Below are positions 49,760 to 62,626 of a stretch of DNA of 64,000 nt, in pieces. The stretch comes from Sophora flavescens (Eukaryota; Streptophyta; Magnoliopsida; Fabales; Fabaceae): NCBI GenBank assembly GCA_030762895.1, contig JAUPTC010000272.1, positions 1-64,000 of the forward strand. Direction: 5' to 3'. A program made the position numbers and the translations under genes. Below the pieces are notes generated by a model. It made no database searches. It was not told the origin of the DNA and worked only from the letters and a program-made list of their open reading frames with translations. Numbering within the stretch: the stretch's first letter is position 1; each line of letters starts with the position of its first letter.

Positions 49760-51149
49760 GAAAATCCTAATTGAAAGCCTAAACCCTAATTTTAACCCTA
49801 AACCCTAATTCAAAGCCTAAACCCTAATTTTCACCCAAAATCCTAATTTTGATCCTAAACCCTAAATTTATACCAAACCCTAATTAACCCTTTTTGTCCA
49901 AAACCCTAAATTTAACCGAACCCTAATTTTAATCCAAACCCCTAAATTTTGACCCTAAATAATAACCCTAAATTTGACCAATAACCCTAATTTAGACCCA
50001 AAACCCTATTTCTAACCCTATTTTTGTCCCAAAACCCTATTTTGAAACCCAAATTCAAACCCTAAACCCTAATTTTGACTTGAAAAATTTTGACCCAAAA
50101 TAACCCAAAGCTTAATTTTGACCCAAAACCCTATTCACCCAAAACCCTAATGCGCAAAACCCTAACTCGATCCAAAACCCTTATTCAACCCTATTTTTGA
50201 CCCAAAACCCATTTGACCCGAACCCTTTTGACCCTTATCCCTAATTTTAACGCAAAACCTAAATTCTAATCCTATTTTTGACCCAAACCCTATTTTAACA
50301 ACATTAAACCAAACCCTAAATTTGACCCAAAACCCTAATTCAACAAAACCCTAATTTTGACCCAAAATCAAATTTTGACCCAAACCCAAATTATAACCAG
50401 AGCCTAATTTTGACCCAAAACCCTAACTCGACCCAAAACCCTAATTCGACAAAACCTTATTTTAAACCCAAAACCCTAATTGAAAGCCTAAACCCTAATT
50501 CAAAGCCTAAACCCTAATTTTGACCCAAAATCCTAATTTTGATCCTAAACCCTAAATTTGAACCAAAACCCTAAATTTAACCTTAACCCTAAATTTGACC
50601 AATAACCCTAATTCTAACCCTATTTTTGTCCCAAAACCCTTTAACTCAAACCCGATTTAATTTTCACCAACCCTTTGAAATTTAACTAATTTAGACCCAA
50701 AACCTAATTTAACCTATTTTTGCCCCAAAACCAATATTTTACTAACCTAATTTTGACAACCTAATTTGGACCCAAATTTTGACCAAATACAAACCCTCCA
50801 AACCTAATAAACCTATTTTTGTCCCAAACCTAATTAACCTAACCTAATTTTGACCCAAACCTATTTGACCAAAAATTTTGACCCAAACCAAACCCTAATT
50901 TGACCCAAACCCTAATCGACCCAAAACCCTAATTCGCCCAAAATCCTATTGATCCAAAACCCAATTAACCCTATTTTTGACCCAAACCCATTTGACCCTA
51001 ACCGTATTTTTGACCGTAATCCCTAATTTTAACGCAAAACCTTAATTTAATCTTTTTGACCCATAACCTAATTTTGACCCAAAATCAAATTTTGACCCAA
51101 AACCCAAATTATAACCCAAAACCCTAATCGACAAAACCCTATTTTAAAA
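49760..51149 (+). repeat. HOR copy 37 (A 49760-50468, B 50469-51149)
   Basis: Length 1,390 bp. The HindIII site is at 50108-50113. The B start reads CCCAAAACCCTAATTG, with C for T in the ATCC word. Otherwise this is a typical right-hand copy with CCCTAA words predominating. Half B is compressed at 50,660-50,830. Confidence 0.89.
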
Positions 51150-52592
51150 GAAAATCCTAATTGAAAGCCTAAACCCTAATTTTAACCCTAAACCCTAATT
51201 CAAAGCCTAAACCCTAATTTTCACCCAAAATCCTAATTTTGATCCTAAACCCTAAATTTATACCAAACCCTAATTACCCTTGTCCAAAACCCTAAATTTA
51301 ACCTAACCCTAATTTTAATCCAAACCCCTAAATTTTGACCCTAAATTTAACCTAACCCTAAATTTGACCAATAACCCTAATTTAGACCCAAAACCCTATT
51401 TCTAACCCTATTTTTGTCCCAAAACCCTATTTTTTTTAAAACCCAAATTCAAACCCTAAACCCTAATTTGAATTGGAAAATTTTGACCCAAAATAACCCA
51501 AAGCTTTAATTTTGACCCAAAACCCTAATTCACCCAAAACCCTAATTCGCGCAAAACCCTAATTCGATCCAAAACCCTTATTCAACCCTATTTTTGACCC
51601 AAACCCATTTGACCCGAACCCTTTGACCCTTATCCCTAATTTTAACGCAAAACCTAATTCTAATCCTATTTTTGACCCAAACCCTATTTTTAACTCAAAA
51701 CCAAATTCAAACCCAAACCCTAAATTTGACCCAAAACCCTAATTCAAACAACCCTAATTTTGACCCAAAATCAAATCTTGACCCAAAACCCAAATTATAA
51801 CCCTGAGCCCTAATTTTGACCCAAAACCCTAACTCGACCCAAAACCCTAATTCGACAAAACCTTATTTTAAACCCAAAATCCTAATTGATAGCCTAAACC
51901 CTAATTCAAAGCCTAAACCCTAATTTTGACCCAAAATCCTAATTTTGATCCTAAACCCTAAATTTGAACCAAAACCCTAAATTTAACCTAACCCTAAATT
52001 TGACCAATAACCCTAATTCTAACCCTATTTTTGTCCCAAAACCCTTTAACTCAAACCCGACTCTTAATTTTCACCCAAACCCTTTGACCCAACAAATTTA
52101 ACCTAATTTAGACCCAAAACCCTAATTCTAACCCTATTTTTGCCCCAAAACCAATATTTTTACTCAAACCCTAATTTTGACCCAAAACCCTAATTTGGAC
52201 CAAAACAAATTTTGACCCAAAATAACCCAAACCCATACCCCAAACCCTAATAGAACCCTATTTTTGTCCCAAACCAATTTAACCAACCTAATTTTGACCC
52301 AAAACCCTAATTTGACCAAACCAAATTTTGACCCAACCCAAAACCCTAATCGACCCAAACCCTAATCACCCAAAACCCCATTCGCCCAAAATCCTAATTC
52401 GATCCAAAACCCAATTAACCCTATTTTGACCCAAACCCAACCGTATTTTGACCGTAATCCTAATTTTAACGCAAAACCTAATTCTAATCTTACCCTAATT
52501 CAAACCCAACCTAATTTTGACCCAAAATCAAATTTTGACCCAAAACCCAAATTATAACCCAAACCCTAATTCGACAAAACCCTATTTTAAAA
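51150..52592 (+). repeat. HOR copy 38 (A 51150-51874, B 51875-52592)
   Basis: Length 1,443 bp. Carries both linked variants ATCTTGACCC (about 51,777) and GATAGCC (51,887). The HindIII site is at 51501-51506. The B tail at 52,430-52,460 has lost the CCATTTGAC word just before ACCGTATTTTGACCGTAATC. Confidence 0.9.
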
Positions 52593-54038
52593 GAAAATCC
52601 TAATTGAAAGCCTAAACCCTAATTTTAACCCTAAACCCTAATTCAAAGCCTAAACCCTAATTTTCACCCAAAATCCTAATTTTGATCCTAAACCCTAAAT
52701 TTATACCAAACCCTAATTAACCCTTTGTCCAAAACCCTAAATTTACCTAACCCTAATTTTAATCCAAACCCTAAATTTTGACCCTAAATTTAACCTAACC
52801 CTAAATTTGACCAATAACCCTAATTTAGACCCAAAACCCTATTTCTAACCCTATTTTTGTCCCAAAACCCTATTTTTTAAAACCCAAATTCAAACCCTAA
52901 ACCTAATTGAAAATTTGACCCAAAATAACCCAAAGCTTAATTTTGACCCAAAACCCTAATTCGACCCAAAACCCTAACTGCGCAAAACCCTAATTCGATC
53001 CAAAACCCTTATTCAACCCTATTTTTGACCAAACCCATTTGACCCGAACCCTTTGACCCTTATCCCTAATTTTAACGCAAAACCTAAATTCTAATCCTAT
53101 TTTTGACCCAAACCCTATTTTTAACTCAAAACCAAATTCAAACCAAACCTAAATTTGACCCAAACCCTAATTCAAACAAACCTAATTTTGACCCAAAATC
53201 AAATTTTGACCCAAAACCCAAATTATAACCGAGCCCTAATTTTGACCCAAACCCTAACTCGACCCAAAACCCTAATTCGACAAAACCTTATTTTAAACCC
53301 AAAATCCTAATTGAAAGCCTAAACCATAATTCAAAGCCTAAACCCTAATTTTGACCCAAAATCCTAATTTTGATCCTAAACCCTAAATTTGAACCAAAAC
53401 CCTAAATTTAACCTAACCCTAAATTTGACCAATAACCCTAATTCTAACCCTATTTTTGTCCCAAACCCTTTTAACTCAAACCCCTCTTAATTTTCACCCA
53501 AACCCAAAATTTGACCCAAACAAATTTAACCCTAATTTAGACCCAAAACCCTAATTCTAACCTATTTTTGCCCCAAAACCAATATTTTACTCAAACCCTA
53601 ATTTTGACCCAAAACCCTAATTTGACCCAAAAAATTTGACCCAAAATAACCCAAACCCAATCACCCCAAACCCTAATACGAACCCTATTTTTGTCCCAAG
53701 ACCTAAATTTAACCCTAACCTAATTTTGACCCAAAACCCTAATTTGGACCCAAACCAAATTTTGACCCAAAACCCAAACCCTAACCACCCAAAACCCTAA
53801 TCACCCAAAACCCTAATTCGCCCAAAATCCTCGATCCAAACCCTAATTCAACCCTATTTTTGACCCAAAACCCATTTGACCCTAACCGTATTTTTGACCG
53901 TAATCCCTAATTTTAACGCAAAACCTAATTCTAATCATTTTTGACCCAATATTAACCCTAATTTTGACCCAAAATCAAATTTTGACCCAAAACCCAAATT
54001 ATAACCCAAACCCTAATTCCAAAAACCCTATTTTAAAA
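52593..54038 (+). repeat. HOR copy 39 (A 52593-53299, B 53300-54038)
   Basis: Length 1,446 bp. The HindIII site is at 52933-52938. The B start has AAACCATAATTC for AAACCCTAATTC at 53,321. Half B is among the more complete of the right-hand copies (739 bp). Confidence 0.9.
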
Positions 54039-55475
54039 GAAAATCCTAATTGAAAGCCTAAACCCTAATTTTAACCCTAAACCCTAATTCAAAGCCTAAA
54101 CCCTAATTTTCACCCAAAATCCTAATTTTGATCCTAAACCCTAAATTTATACCAAACCCTAATTCAACCCTTTTGTCCAAAACCCTAAATTTAACCTAAC
54201 CCTAATTTTAATCCAAACCCTAAATTTTGACCCTAAATTTAACCTAACCCTAAATTTGACCAATAACCCTAATTTAGACCCAAAACCCTATTTCTAACCC
54301 TATTTTTGTCCCAAAACCCTATTTTTTACCAAAACCCAAATTCAAACCCTAAACCCTAATTTTGCTTTGGACCAAATTTTGACCCAAAATAACCCAAAGC
54401 TTTAATTTTGACCCAAAACCCTAATTCGACCCAAAACCCTAATTCGCGCAAAACCCTAACTCGATCCAAAACCCTTATTCGAACCCTATTTTTGACCCAA
54501 AACCCATTTGACCCGAACCCTTTTTGACCCTTATCCCTAATTTTAACGCAAAACCTAAATTCTAATCCTATTTTTGACCCAAACCCTATTTTTAACTCAA
54601 AACCAAATTCAAACCCAAACCCTAAATTTGACCCAAAACCCTAATTCAAAAACCCTAATTTTGACCCAAAATCAAATTTGACCCAAACCCAAATTATAAC
54701 CTGAGCCCTAATTTTGACCCAAACCCTAACTCACCCAAAACCCTATTCGACAAAACCTTATTTTAAACCCAAAATCCTAATTGAAAGCCTAAACCCTAAT
54801 TCAAAGCCTAAACCCTAATTTTGACCCAAAATCCTAATTTTGATCCTAAACCCTAAATTTGAACCAAAACCCTAAATTTAACCTAACCCTAAATTTGACC
54901 AACTTAACCCTATTTTTGTCCCAAAACCTTTAACTCAAACCCCCTTAATTTTCACCCAAACCCAAATTTGACCCAAATTAACCCTAATTTAGACCCAAAA
55001 CCCTAATTCTAACCCTATTTTGCCCCAAACCAATATTTTACTCAAACCCTAATTTGACCCAAACCTAATTTGACCCAAAAATTTACCCAAAATAACCCAA
55101 CCCACCCAAACCCTAATAGAACCCTATTTTTGTCCCAAGACCTAAATTTAAAACCCTAATTTGACCCAAAACCTAATTTGGACCAAACCAAATTTTGACC
55201 CAACCCAAACCCTAATTGCCCAAACCCTAATCACCCAAAACCCCACTGCCCAAAATCCTACGATCCAAACCCCAATTACCCTATTTTTGACCCAAACCCA
55301 TTTGACTAACCGTATTTTTGACCGTAATCCCTAATTTTAACGCAAAACCTTAATTCTAATCTTTTTTGACCCAACCCTAATTCAAACCGAACCCTAATTT
55401 TGACCCAAAATCAAATTTTGACCCAAAACCCAAATTATAACCCAAACCCTAATTCGAAAAAACCCTATTTTAAAA
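54039..55475 (+). repeat. HOR copy 40 (A 54039-54769, B 54770-55475)
   Basis: Length 1,437 bp. The HindIII site is at 54397-54402. In B, GACCAACTTAACCC at 54,897-54,910 replaces the longer ACCAATAACC + CTAATTCTAACCC pair, a deletion of about 10 bp private to this copy. Confidence 0.9.
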
Positions 55476-56903
55476 GAAAATCCTAATTGAAAGCCTAAAC
55501 CCTAATTTTAACCCTAAACCCTAATTCAAAGCCTAAACCCTAATTTTCACCCAAAATCCTAATTTTGATCCTAAACCCTAAATTTATACCAAAACCCTAA
55601 TTCGAACCCTTTTTGTCCAAAACCCTAAATTTAACCCTAACCCTAATTTTAATCCAAACCCCTAAATTTTGACCCTAAATTTAACCTAACCCTAAATTTG
55701 ACCAATAACCCTAATTTAGACCCAAAACCCTATTTCTAACCCTATTTTTGTCCCAAAACCCTATTTTTTATGAAAACCCAAATTCAAACCCTAAACCCTA
55801 TTTTGATTTGCAAAATTTGGACCCAAAATAACCCAAAGCTTTAATTTTGACCCAAAACCCTAATTCGACCCAAAACCCTAACCGGCGCAAAACCCTAACT
55901 CGATCCAAAACCCTTATTCAACCCTATTTTTGACCCAAAACCCATTTGACCTTAACCCTTTTTGACCCTTATCCCTAATTTTAACGCAAAACCTAAATTC
56001 TAATCCTATTTTTGACCCAAACCCTATTTTTAACTCAAAACCAAATTCAAACCCAAACCCTAAATTTGACCCAAAACCCTAATTCAACCGAAACCCTAAT
56101 TTTGACCCAAAATCAAATCTTGACCCAAAACCCAAATTATAACCCAGAGCCCTAATTTTGACCCAAACCCTAATCACCCAAAACCCTAATTCGACAAAAC
56201 CTATTTTAAACCCAAAATCCTAATTGATAGCCTAAACCCTAATTCAAAGCCTAAACCCTAATTTTGACCCAAAATCCTAATTTTGATCCTAAACCCTAAA
56301 TTTGAACCAAAACCCTAAATTTAACCTTAACCCTAAATTTGACCAATAACCCATCTAACCCTATTTTTGTCCCAAAACCCTTTAACTCAAAACCTCCTTA
56401 ATTTTCACCCAACCCATTTGACCAAAATTTAACCCTAATTTAGACCCAAAACCTAATTCTAACCCTATTTTTGCCCAAAACCAATATTTTTACTCAAACC
56501 TAATTTTGACCAAAACCTAATTTGACCCAAAATTTTGACCAAAATAACAACCCACCCAAACCCTAATGAACCCTATTTTGTCCCAAGACCTAATTTAACT
56601 AACCTTTTTGACCCAAAACCCTAATTTGGACCAACAAATTTTGACCCCTACCCAAACCCTAAACCCAAACCCCATTGCCCAAAACCTATTGATCCAAACC
56701 CCAATTAACCCTATTTTTGACCCAAAACCCATTTGACCTAACCGTATTTTGACCGTAATCCCTAATTTTAACGCAAAACCTAATTCTAACTTTTACCCAA
56801 TACCCTAATTCAAACCGAACCCTAATTTTGACCCAAAATCAATTTTGACCCAAAACCCAAATTATAACCCAAACCCTAATTCGACAAAAACCCTATTTTA
56901 AAA
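55476..56903 (+). repeat. HOR copy 41 (A 55476-56212, B 56213-56903)
   Basis: Length 1,428 bp. Carries both linked variants ATCTTGACCC (about 56,118) and GATAGCC (56,225). The HindIII site is at 55836-55841. Half A is nearly complete; half B is compressed at 56,340-56,360 and 56,580-56,700. Confidence 0.9.
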
Positions 56904-58359
56904 GAAAATCCTAATTGAAAGCCTAAACCCTAATTTTAACCCTAAACCCTAATTCAAAGCCTAAACCCTAATTTTCACCCAAAATCCTAATTTGATCCTA
57001 AACCCTAAATTTATACCAAAACCCTAATTCAACCTTTTTGTCCAAAACCCTAAATTTAACCTTAACCCTAATTTTAATCCAAACCCCTAAATTTTGACCT
57101 AAATTTAACCTAACCCTAAATTTGACCAATAACCCTAATTTAGACCCAAAACCCTATTTCTAACCCTATTTTTGTCCCAAACCCTATTTTTCGAAACCCA
57201 AATTCAAACCCTAAACCCTAATTTTGACCTTGAATTTGACCCAAAATAACCCAAAGCTTTAATTTTGACCCAAAACCCTAATTCACCCAAAACCCTATCG
57301 GAAACCCTAACTCGATCCAAAACCCTTATTCAACCCTATTTTTGACCCAAAACCCATTTGACCCGAACCTTTTTGACCCTTATCCCTAATTTTAACGCAA
57401 AACCTAAATTTAATCCTATTTTTGACCCAAAACCCTATTTTTAACTCAAAACCAAATTCAAACCCAAACCCTAAATTTGACCCAAAACCCTAATTCAAAC
57501 CCAAACCCTAATTTTGACCCAAAATCAAATTTTGACCCAAAACCCAAATTATAACCTGAGCCCTAATTTTGACCCAAAACCCTAACTCACCCAAAACCCT
57601 AATTCGACAAAACCTTATTTTAAACCCAAAATCCTAATTGAAAGCCTAAACCCTAATTCAAAGCCTAAACCCTAATTTTGACCCAAAATCCTAATTTTGA
57701 TCCTAAACCCTAAATTTGAACCAAAACCCTAAATTTAACCTAACCCTAAATTTGACCAATAACCCTAATTCTAACCCTATTTTTGTCCCAAAACCCTTTA
57801 ACTCAAACCCATCTTAATTTTCACCCAAACCCAAAATTTGCCAAATTTAACCCTAATTTAGACCCAAAACCCTAATTCTAACCCTATTTTTCCCCAAAAC
57901 CAATATTTTTACTCAAACCCTAATTTTGACCCAAAACCCTAATTTGGACCCAAACAAATTTTGACCCAAAATAACCCAAACCCATTGACCCCAAACCCTA
58001 ATACGAACCCTATTTTTGTCCCAAGACCCTAAATTTAACTAACCCTAATTTGACCCAAAACCCTAATTTGGACCAAACAAATTTTGACCCAAAACCCAAA
58101 ACCCTAATTCGACCCAAAACCCTATACCCAAAACCCTAATTCCCTCGATCCAAAACCCTAATTAACCCTATTTTTGACCCAAAACCCATTTGACCCTAAC
58201 CGTATTTTTGACCGTAATCCCTAATTTTAACGCAAAACCTTAATTCTAATTTCTTTTGACCCAATACCCTAATTCAAACCAAACCCTAATTTTGACCCAA
58301 AATCAAATTTTGACCCAAACCCAAATTATCCCCCCCTATTGAAAAACCCTATTTTAAAA
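56904..58359 (+). repeat. HOR copy 42 (A 56904-57626, B 57627-58359)
   Basis: Length 1,456 bp, the longest of the right-hand copies. The HindIII site is at 57254-57259. The end of B has a run of seven C (58330-58336) where other copies read ATAACCCAAAACCC, so the intervening A words are missing. Confidence 0.9.
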
Positions 58360-59788
58360 GAAAATCCTAATTGAAAGCCTAAACCCTAATTTTAACCCTA
58401 AACCCTAATTCAAAGCCTAAACCCTAATTTTCACCCAAAATCCTAATTTTGATCCTAAACCCTAAATTTATACCAAAACCCTAATTCGAACCCTTTTTGT
58501 CCAAAACCCTAAATTTAACCAACCCTAATTTTAATCCAAACCCCTAAATTTTGCCTAAATTTAACCTTAACCCTAAATTTGACCAATAACCCTAATTTAG
58601 ACCCAAAACCCTATTTCTAACCCTATTTTTGTCCCAAAACCCTATTTTTAAAAACCCAAATTCAACCTAAACCCTATTTGCTTGAAAATTTTGACCCAAA
58701 ATAACCCAAACTTAATTTTGACCCAAAACCCTAATTCGACAAAACCCAACGCAAACCCTAATTGATCCAAAACCCTATTAACCCTATTTTTGACCCAAAC
58801 CCATTTGACCAAACTTTTGACCAAAACCCTAATTTTAACGTAAACCTAAATTTAATCCTATTTTGACCCAAAACCCTATTTTAACTCAAAACCAATCAAC
58901 CCAAACCTAAATTTGACCCAAAACCCTAATTCAAACCAAACCCTAATTTTGACCCAAAATCAAACTTGCCCAATTATCAAAGCCTAATTTTGACCCAAAC
59001 CCTAACGACCCAAAACCCTAAAAAACCTTATTTTAAACCCAAAATCCTAATTGAAATCCTAAACCCTAATTCAAACCTAAACCCTAATTTTGACCCAAAA
59101 TCCTAATTTTGATCCTAATCCGTATATTTGAACCAAAACCCTTAATTTAACCCAGAACCCTAATTTTGACCAATTACCCTAATTCTAACCCTATTTTTGT
59201 CCCAAAACCCTTTAACTCAAACCCCTTAATTTTCACCCAAACCCAAAATTGACCCAAAACCCAAATTCTAACCCTAATTTAGACCCAAAACCCTAATTCT
59301 AACCTTTTTCCCAAACCAATATTTTTACCAAACCCAATTTTGACCCAAAACCTAATTTGGACCCAAAACCAAATTTCCAAAATAACCCAACCCTTTGACC
59401 CAAACCCTAATAACCCTATTTTTGTCCCAAGACCCTAAATTTAACCTAACCCTAATTTGACCCAAAACCTAATTTGACCCAAACAAATTTTGACCCAAAA
59501 ACCCAAAACCCTATCCGACCCAAAACCCTAATTCCCAAAACCCTAATTGCCCAAAACCCTAATTCGATCCAAAACCCTAATTGAACCCTATTTTTGACCC
59601 AAAACCCATTTGACCCTAACCTATTTTTGACCGTAATCCCTAATTTTAACGCAAAACCTAATTCTAATCTTTGCCCCTTACCCAAAACCCTAATTCAAAC
59701 CCGAACCCTAATTTTGACCCAAAATCAAATTTTGACCCAAAACCCAAATTATAACCCAAAACCCTAATTGCAAAACCCTATTTTAAAA
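58360..59788 (+). repeat. HOR copy 43 (A 58360-59039, B 59040-59788)
   Basis: Length 1,429 bp. HindIII has decayed to AAACTTAA near 58,708. The AAATTATAACC landmark late in A has collapsed (58,965-58,985). The start of B at about 59,055-59,180 is an outlier patch with substitutions (AATCCGTATATTTG, ACCAATTACCC, GAAATCC for GAAAGCC). Confidence 0.88.
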
Positions 59789-61215
59789 GAAAATCCTAAT
59801 TGAAAGCCTAAACCCTAATTTTAACCCTAAACCCTAATTCAAAGCCTAAAACCCTAATTTTCACCCAAAATCCTAATTTTGATCCTAAACCCTAAATTTA
59901 TACCAAACCCTAATTCCCTTTTTTGTCCAAAACCCTAAATTTAACCTAACCCTAATTTTAATCCAAACCCCTAAACTTTAACCCTAAATTTAACCCATAA
60001 CCCTAAATTTGACCAATAACCCTAATTTAGACCCCAAAACCCTATTTCGAACCCTATTTTTGTCCCAAAACCCTATTTTTTATGAAAACCCAAATTCAAA
60101 CCCTAAACCCTAATTTTGACCAAACCAATTTTGCCAAACCAAATTTGGACCCAAAATAACCCAAAGCTTTAATTTTGACCCAAAACCCTAATTTGACCCA
60201 AAACCCTAATTTGGCGCAAAACCCTAATTCGATCCAAAACCCTTATTCAACCCTATTTTTGACCCAAAACCCATTTGACCCGAACCCTTTTTTGACCCTT
60301 ATCCCTAATTTTAACGCAAAACCTAAATTCTAATCCTATTTTGACCCAAAACCCTATTTTTAACTCAAAACCAAATTCAAACCCAAACCCTAAATTTGAC
60401 CCAAAACCCCAAACCCTAATTTGACCCAAAATCAAATTTTGACCCAAAACCCAAATTATAACCAGACCCTAATTTTGACCAAAACCCTAACTGACCCAAA
60501 ACCCAATTCGACAAAACCTTATTTTAAACCCAAAATCCTAATTGAAAGCCTAAACCCTAATTAAAGCTAAACCCTAATTTTGACCCAAAATCCTAATTTT
60601 GATCCTAAACCTAAATTTGAACCAAAACCCTAAATTTAACCTAACCCTAAATTTGACCAATAACCCTAATTCTAACCCTATTTTTGTCCCAAAACCCTTT
60701 TAACTCAACCCCCTTAATTTTCACCCAAAACCCAAAATTTGACCCAAACCCAAATTTAACCTAATTTAGACCCAAAACCCTAATTCTAACCCTATTTTTC
60801 CCCAAAACCATTTTCCAACCCTAATTTTGACCCAAACCCTAATTTGGACCCAAACCAATTTGCCCAATACCCAAACCCACCCAACTAATAGAACCCTATT
60901 TTGTCCAACCTAATTTACCAACCTAATTTTGACCCAAACCCTAATTTGACCCCAATTTTGACCCCCAAACCCTAACCGACCCAAACCCTAATTACCCAAA
61001 ACCCTATTTGCCCAAGATCCAAACCCTAATTACCCCTATTTTTGACCCAAAACCCATTTGAAACCCTATTTTTGACCGTATTCCTAATTTTAACGCAAAC
61101 CTTAATTCTAATCTTTCTTTTTGACCCAATACCCTAATTCAAACACCCTTTTACAAATTGACCCAAAACCCAAATTATAACCCAAAACCCTATTTGACCA
61201 AAACCCTATTTAAAA
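59789..61215 (+). repeat. HOR copy 44 (A 59789-60530, B 60531-61215)
   Basis: Length 1,427 bp. The HindIII site is at 60164-60169. The variable block upstream of it (60,114-60,150) is fuller than in most copies, with both an ATTTTG and an ATTTGGACCC word. Half B is compressed at 60,815-60,970 and 61,140-61,165. Confidence 0.9.
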
Positions 61216-62626
61216 GAAAATCCTAATTGAAAGCCTAAACCCTAATTTTAACCCTAAACCCTAATTCAAAGCCTAAACCCTAATTTTCACCCAAAACCTA
61301 ATTTTGATCCTAAACCCTAAATTTATACCAAAACCCTAATTCGAACCCTTTTTGTCCAAAACCCTAAATTTAACCTAACCCATTTAATCCAACCCCTAAT
61401 TTTGACCCACTAAATTTAACCTTAACCCTAAATTTGACCAAAACCCTAATTTAGACCCAAAACCCTATTTCAAACCCTATTTTTCCCAACCTATTTTTTC
61501 AAAACCCAAATTCAAACCTAAACCCTAATTTTGACCAAAAATTTTGACCAAAATTTAAAATAACCCAAACCAATTTTGACCCAAACCCTAATTGACCCAA
61601 AACCCTAATTTGCCAAAACCTAATCCGATCCAAAACCCTTATTAACCCTATTTTTGACCCAAAACCCATTTGACCCAACCCTTTTGAAATCCCTAATTTT
61701 AACGCAAACCCTAAATTCTAATCCTATTTTTGACCCAAACCCTTTTTAACTCAAAACCTAATTAAACCCAAACCCTAAATTTGACCCTAATTCAAACCCA
61801 AACCCTAATTTTGACCCAAAATCATTTGACCCAAAACCCAAATTATAACCCAAAACCCTAATTTGACCCAAAACCCTAATTTAACCCAAAACCCTAACAA
61901 AACCCTAATTTAAACCCAAACCCTAATTACCTAAACCCTAATTCAAAGCCTAAACCCTAATTTTGACCCAAAATCCTAATTTTGATCCTAAAACCAACCA
62001 ATACCCAACCCTAAATTTGACCAAAACCCTAATTCTAACCCTATTTTTGTCCCAAAACCCTTTTTAACTCAAACCCTAATTCCCCCTAATTTTGACCCAA
62101 CCACCCAAAACCAAAACCAATTTAGACCCAAAACCTAATTCTAACCCTATTTTACCCAAAACTTTACCAAACCCAAATAACCAAACCCTATTTTGACCCC
62201 ATACCCAAATAACCCAAACCAAATTCGACCCAAACCCTAATATAACCCTAATTTTGTCCCAAAACCCTATTAACCACCCTCACCCTTTGACCCAAAACCC
62301 TATTTGACCCAAACAATTTTGCAAAACCTAAAACCCTATTTGACCCAAAACCCTAATCTAACCAAAACCTAATCCCAAACCTAATTTGACCCAAAACCCT
62401 AATTCAACCCTATTTTTGACCCAAAACCCATTTGACCCAAAACCGTATTTTTAACCGTAATCCCTAATTTTAACGCAAAACCTTAATTTAACTTTTTTGA
62501 CCCAAAACATTTTAACCCAATACCCTAATTCAAACTCAACCCTAATTTTGACCCAAAATCAAATTTTGACCCAAAACCCAAATTCTAACCCAAAACCCTA
62601 ATTCGACCCAAAACCCTATTTTAAAA
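61216..62626 (+). repeat. HOR copy 45 (A 61216-61916, B 61917-62626)
   Basis: Length 1,411 bp. The end of A and start of B are smoothed to generic text (CCCAAACCCTAATTACC, with no GAAAGCC word). HindIII is lost (AACCCAAACCAATTTT near 61,562). The B tail element is complete (near 62,442). Confidence 0.84.

Noticed and set aside
48300..49800. Retroelement or LINE insertion behind A-rich words such as TTTTAAAAGAAAATCC
   Set aside because: The word recurs exactly once per HOR as the unit boundary; there are no target-site duplications, terminal repeats or coding remnants.
41000..57000. CENP-B box in TTCGATCCAAAACCC words
   Set aside because: The TTCG and the central A match the box pattern, but the required CGGG half is absent on either strand.
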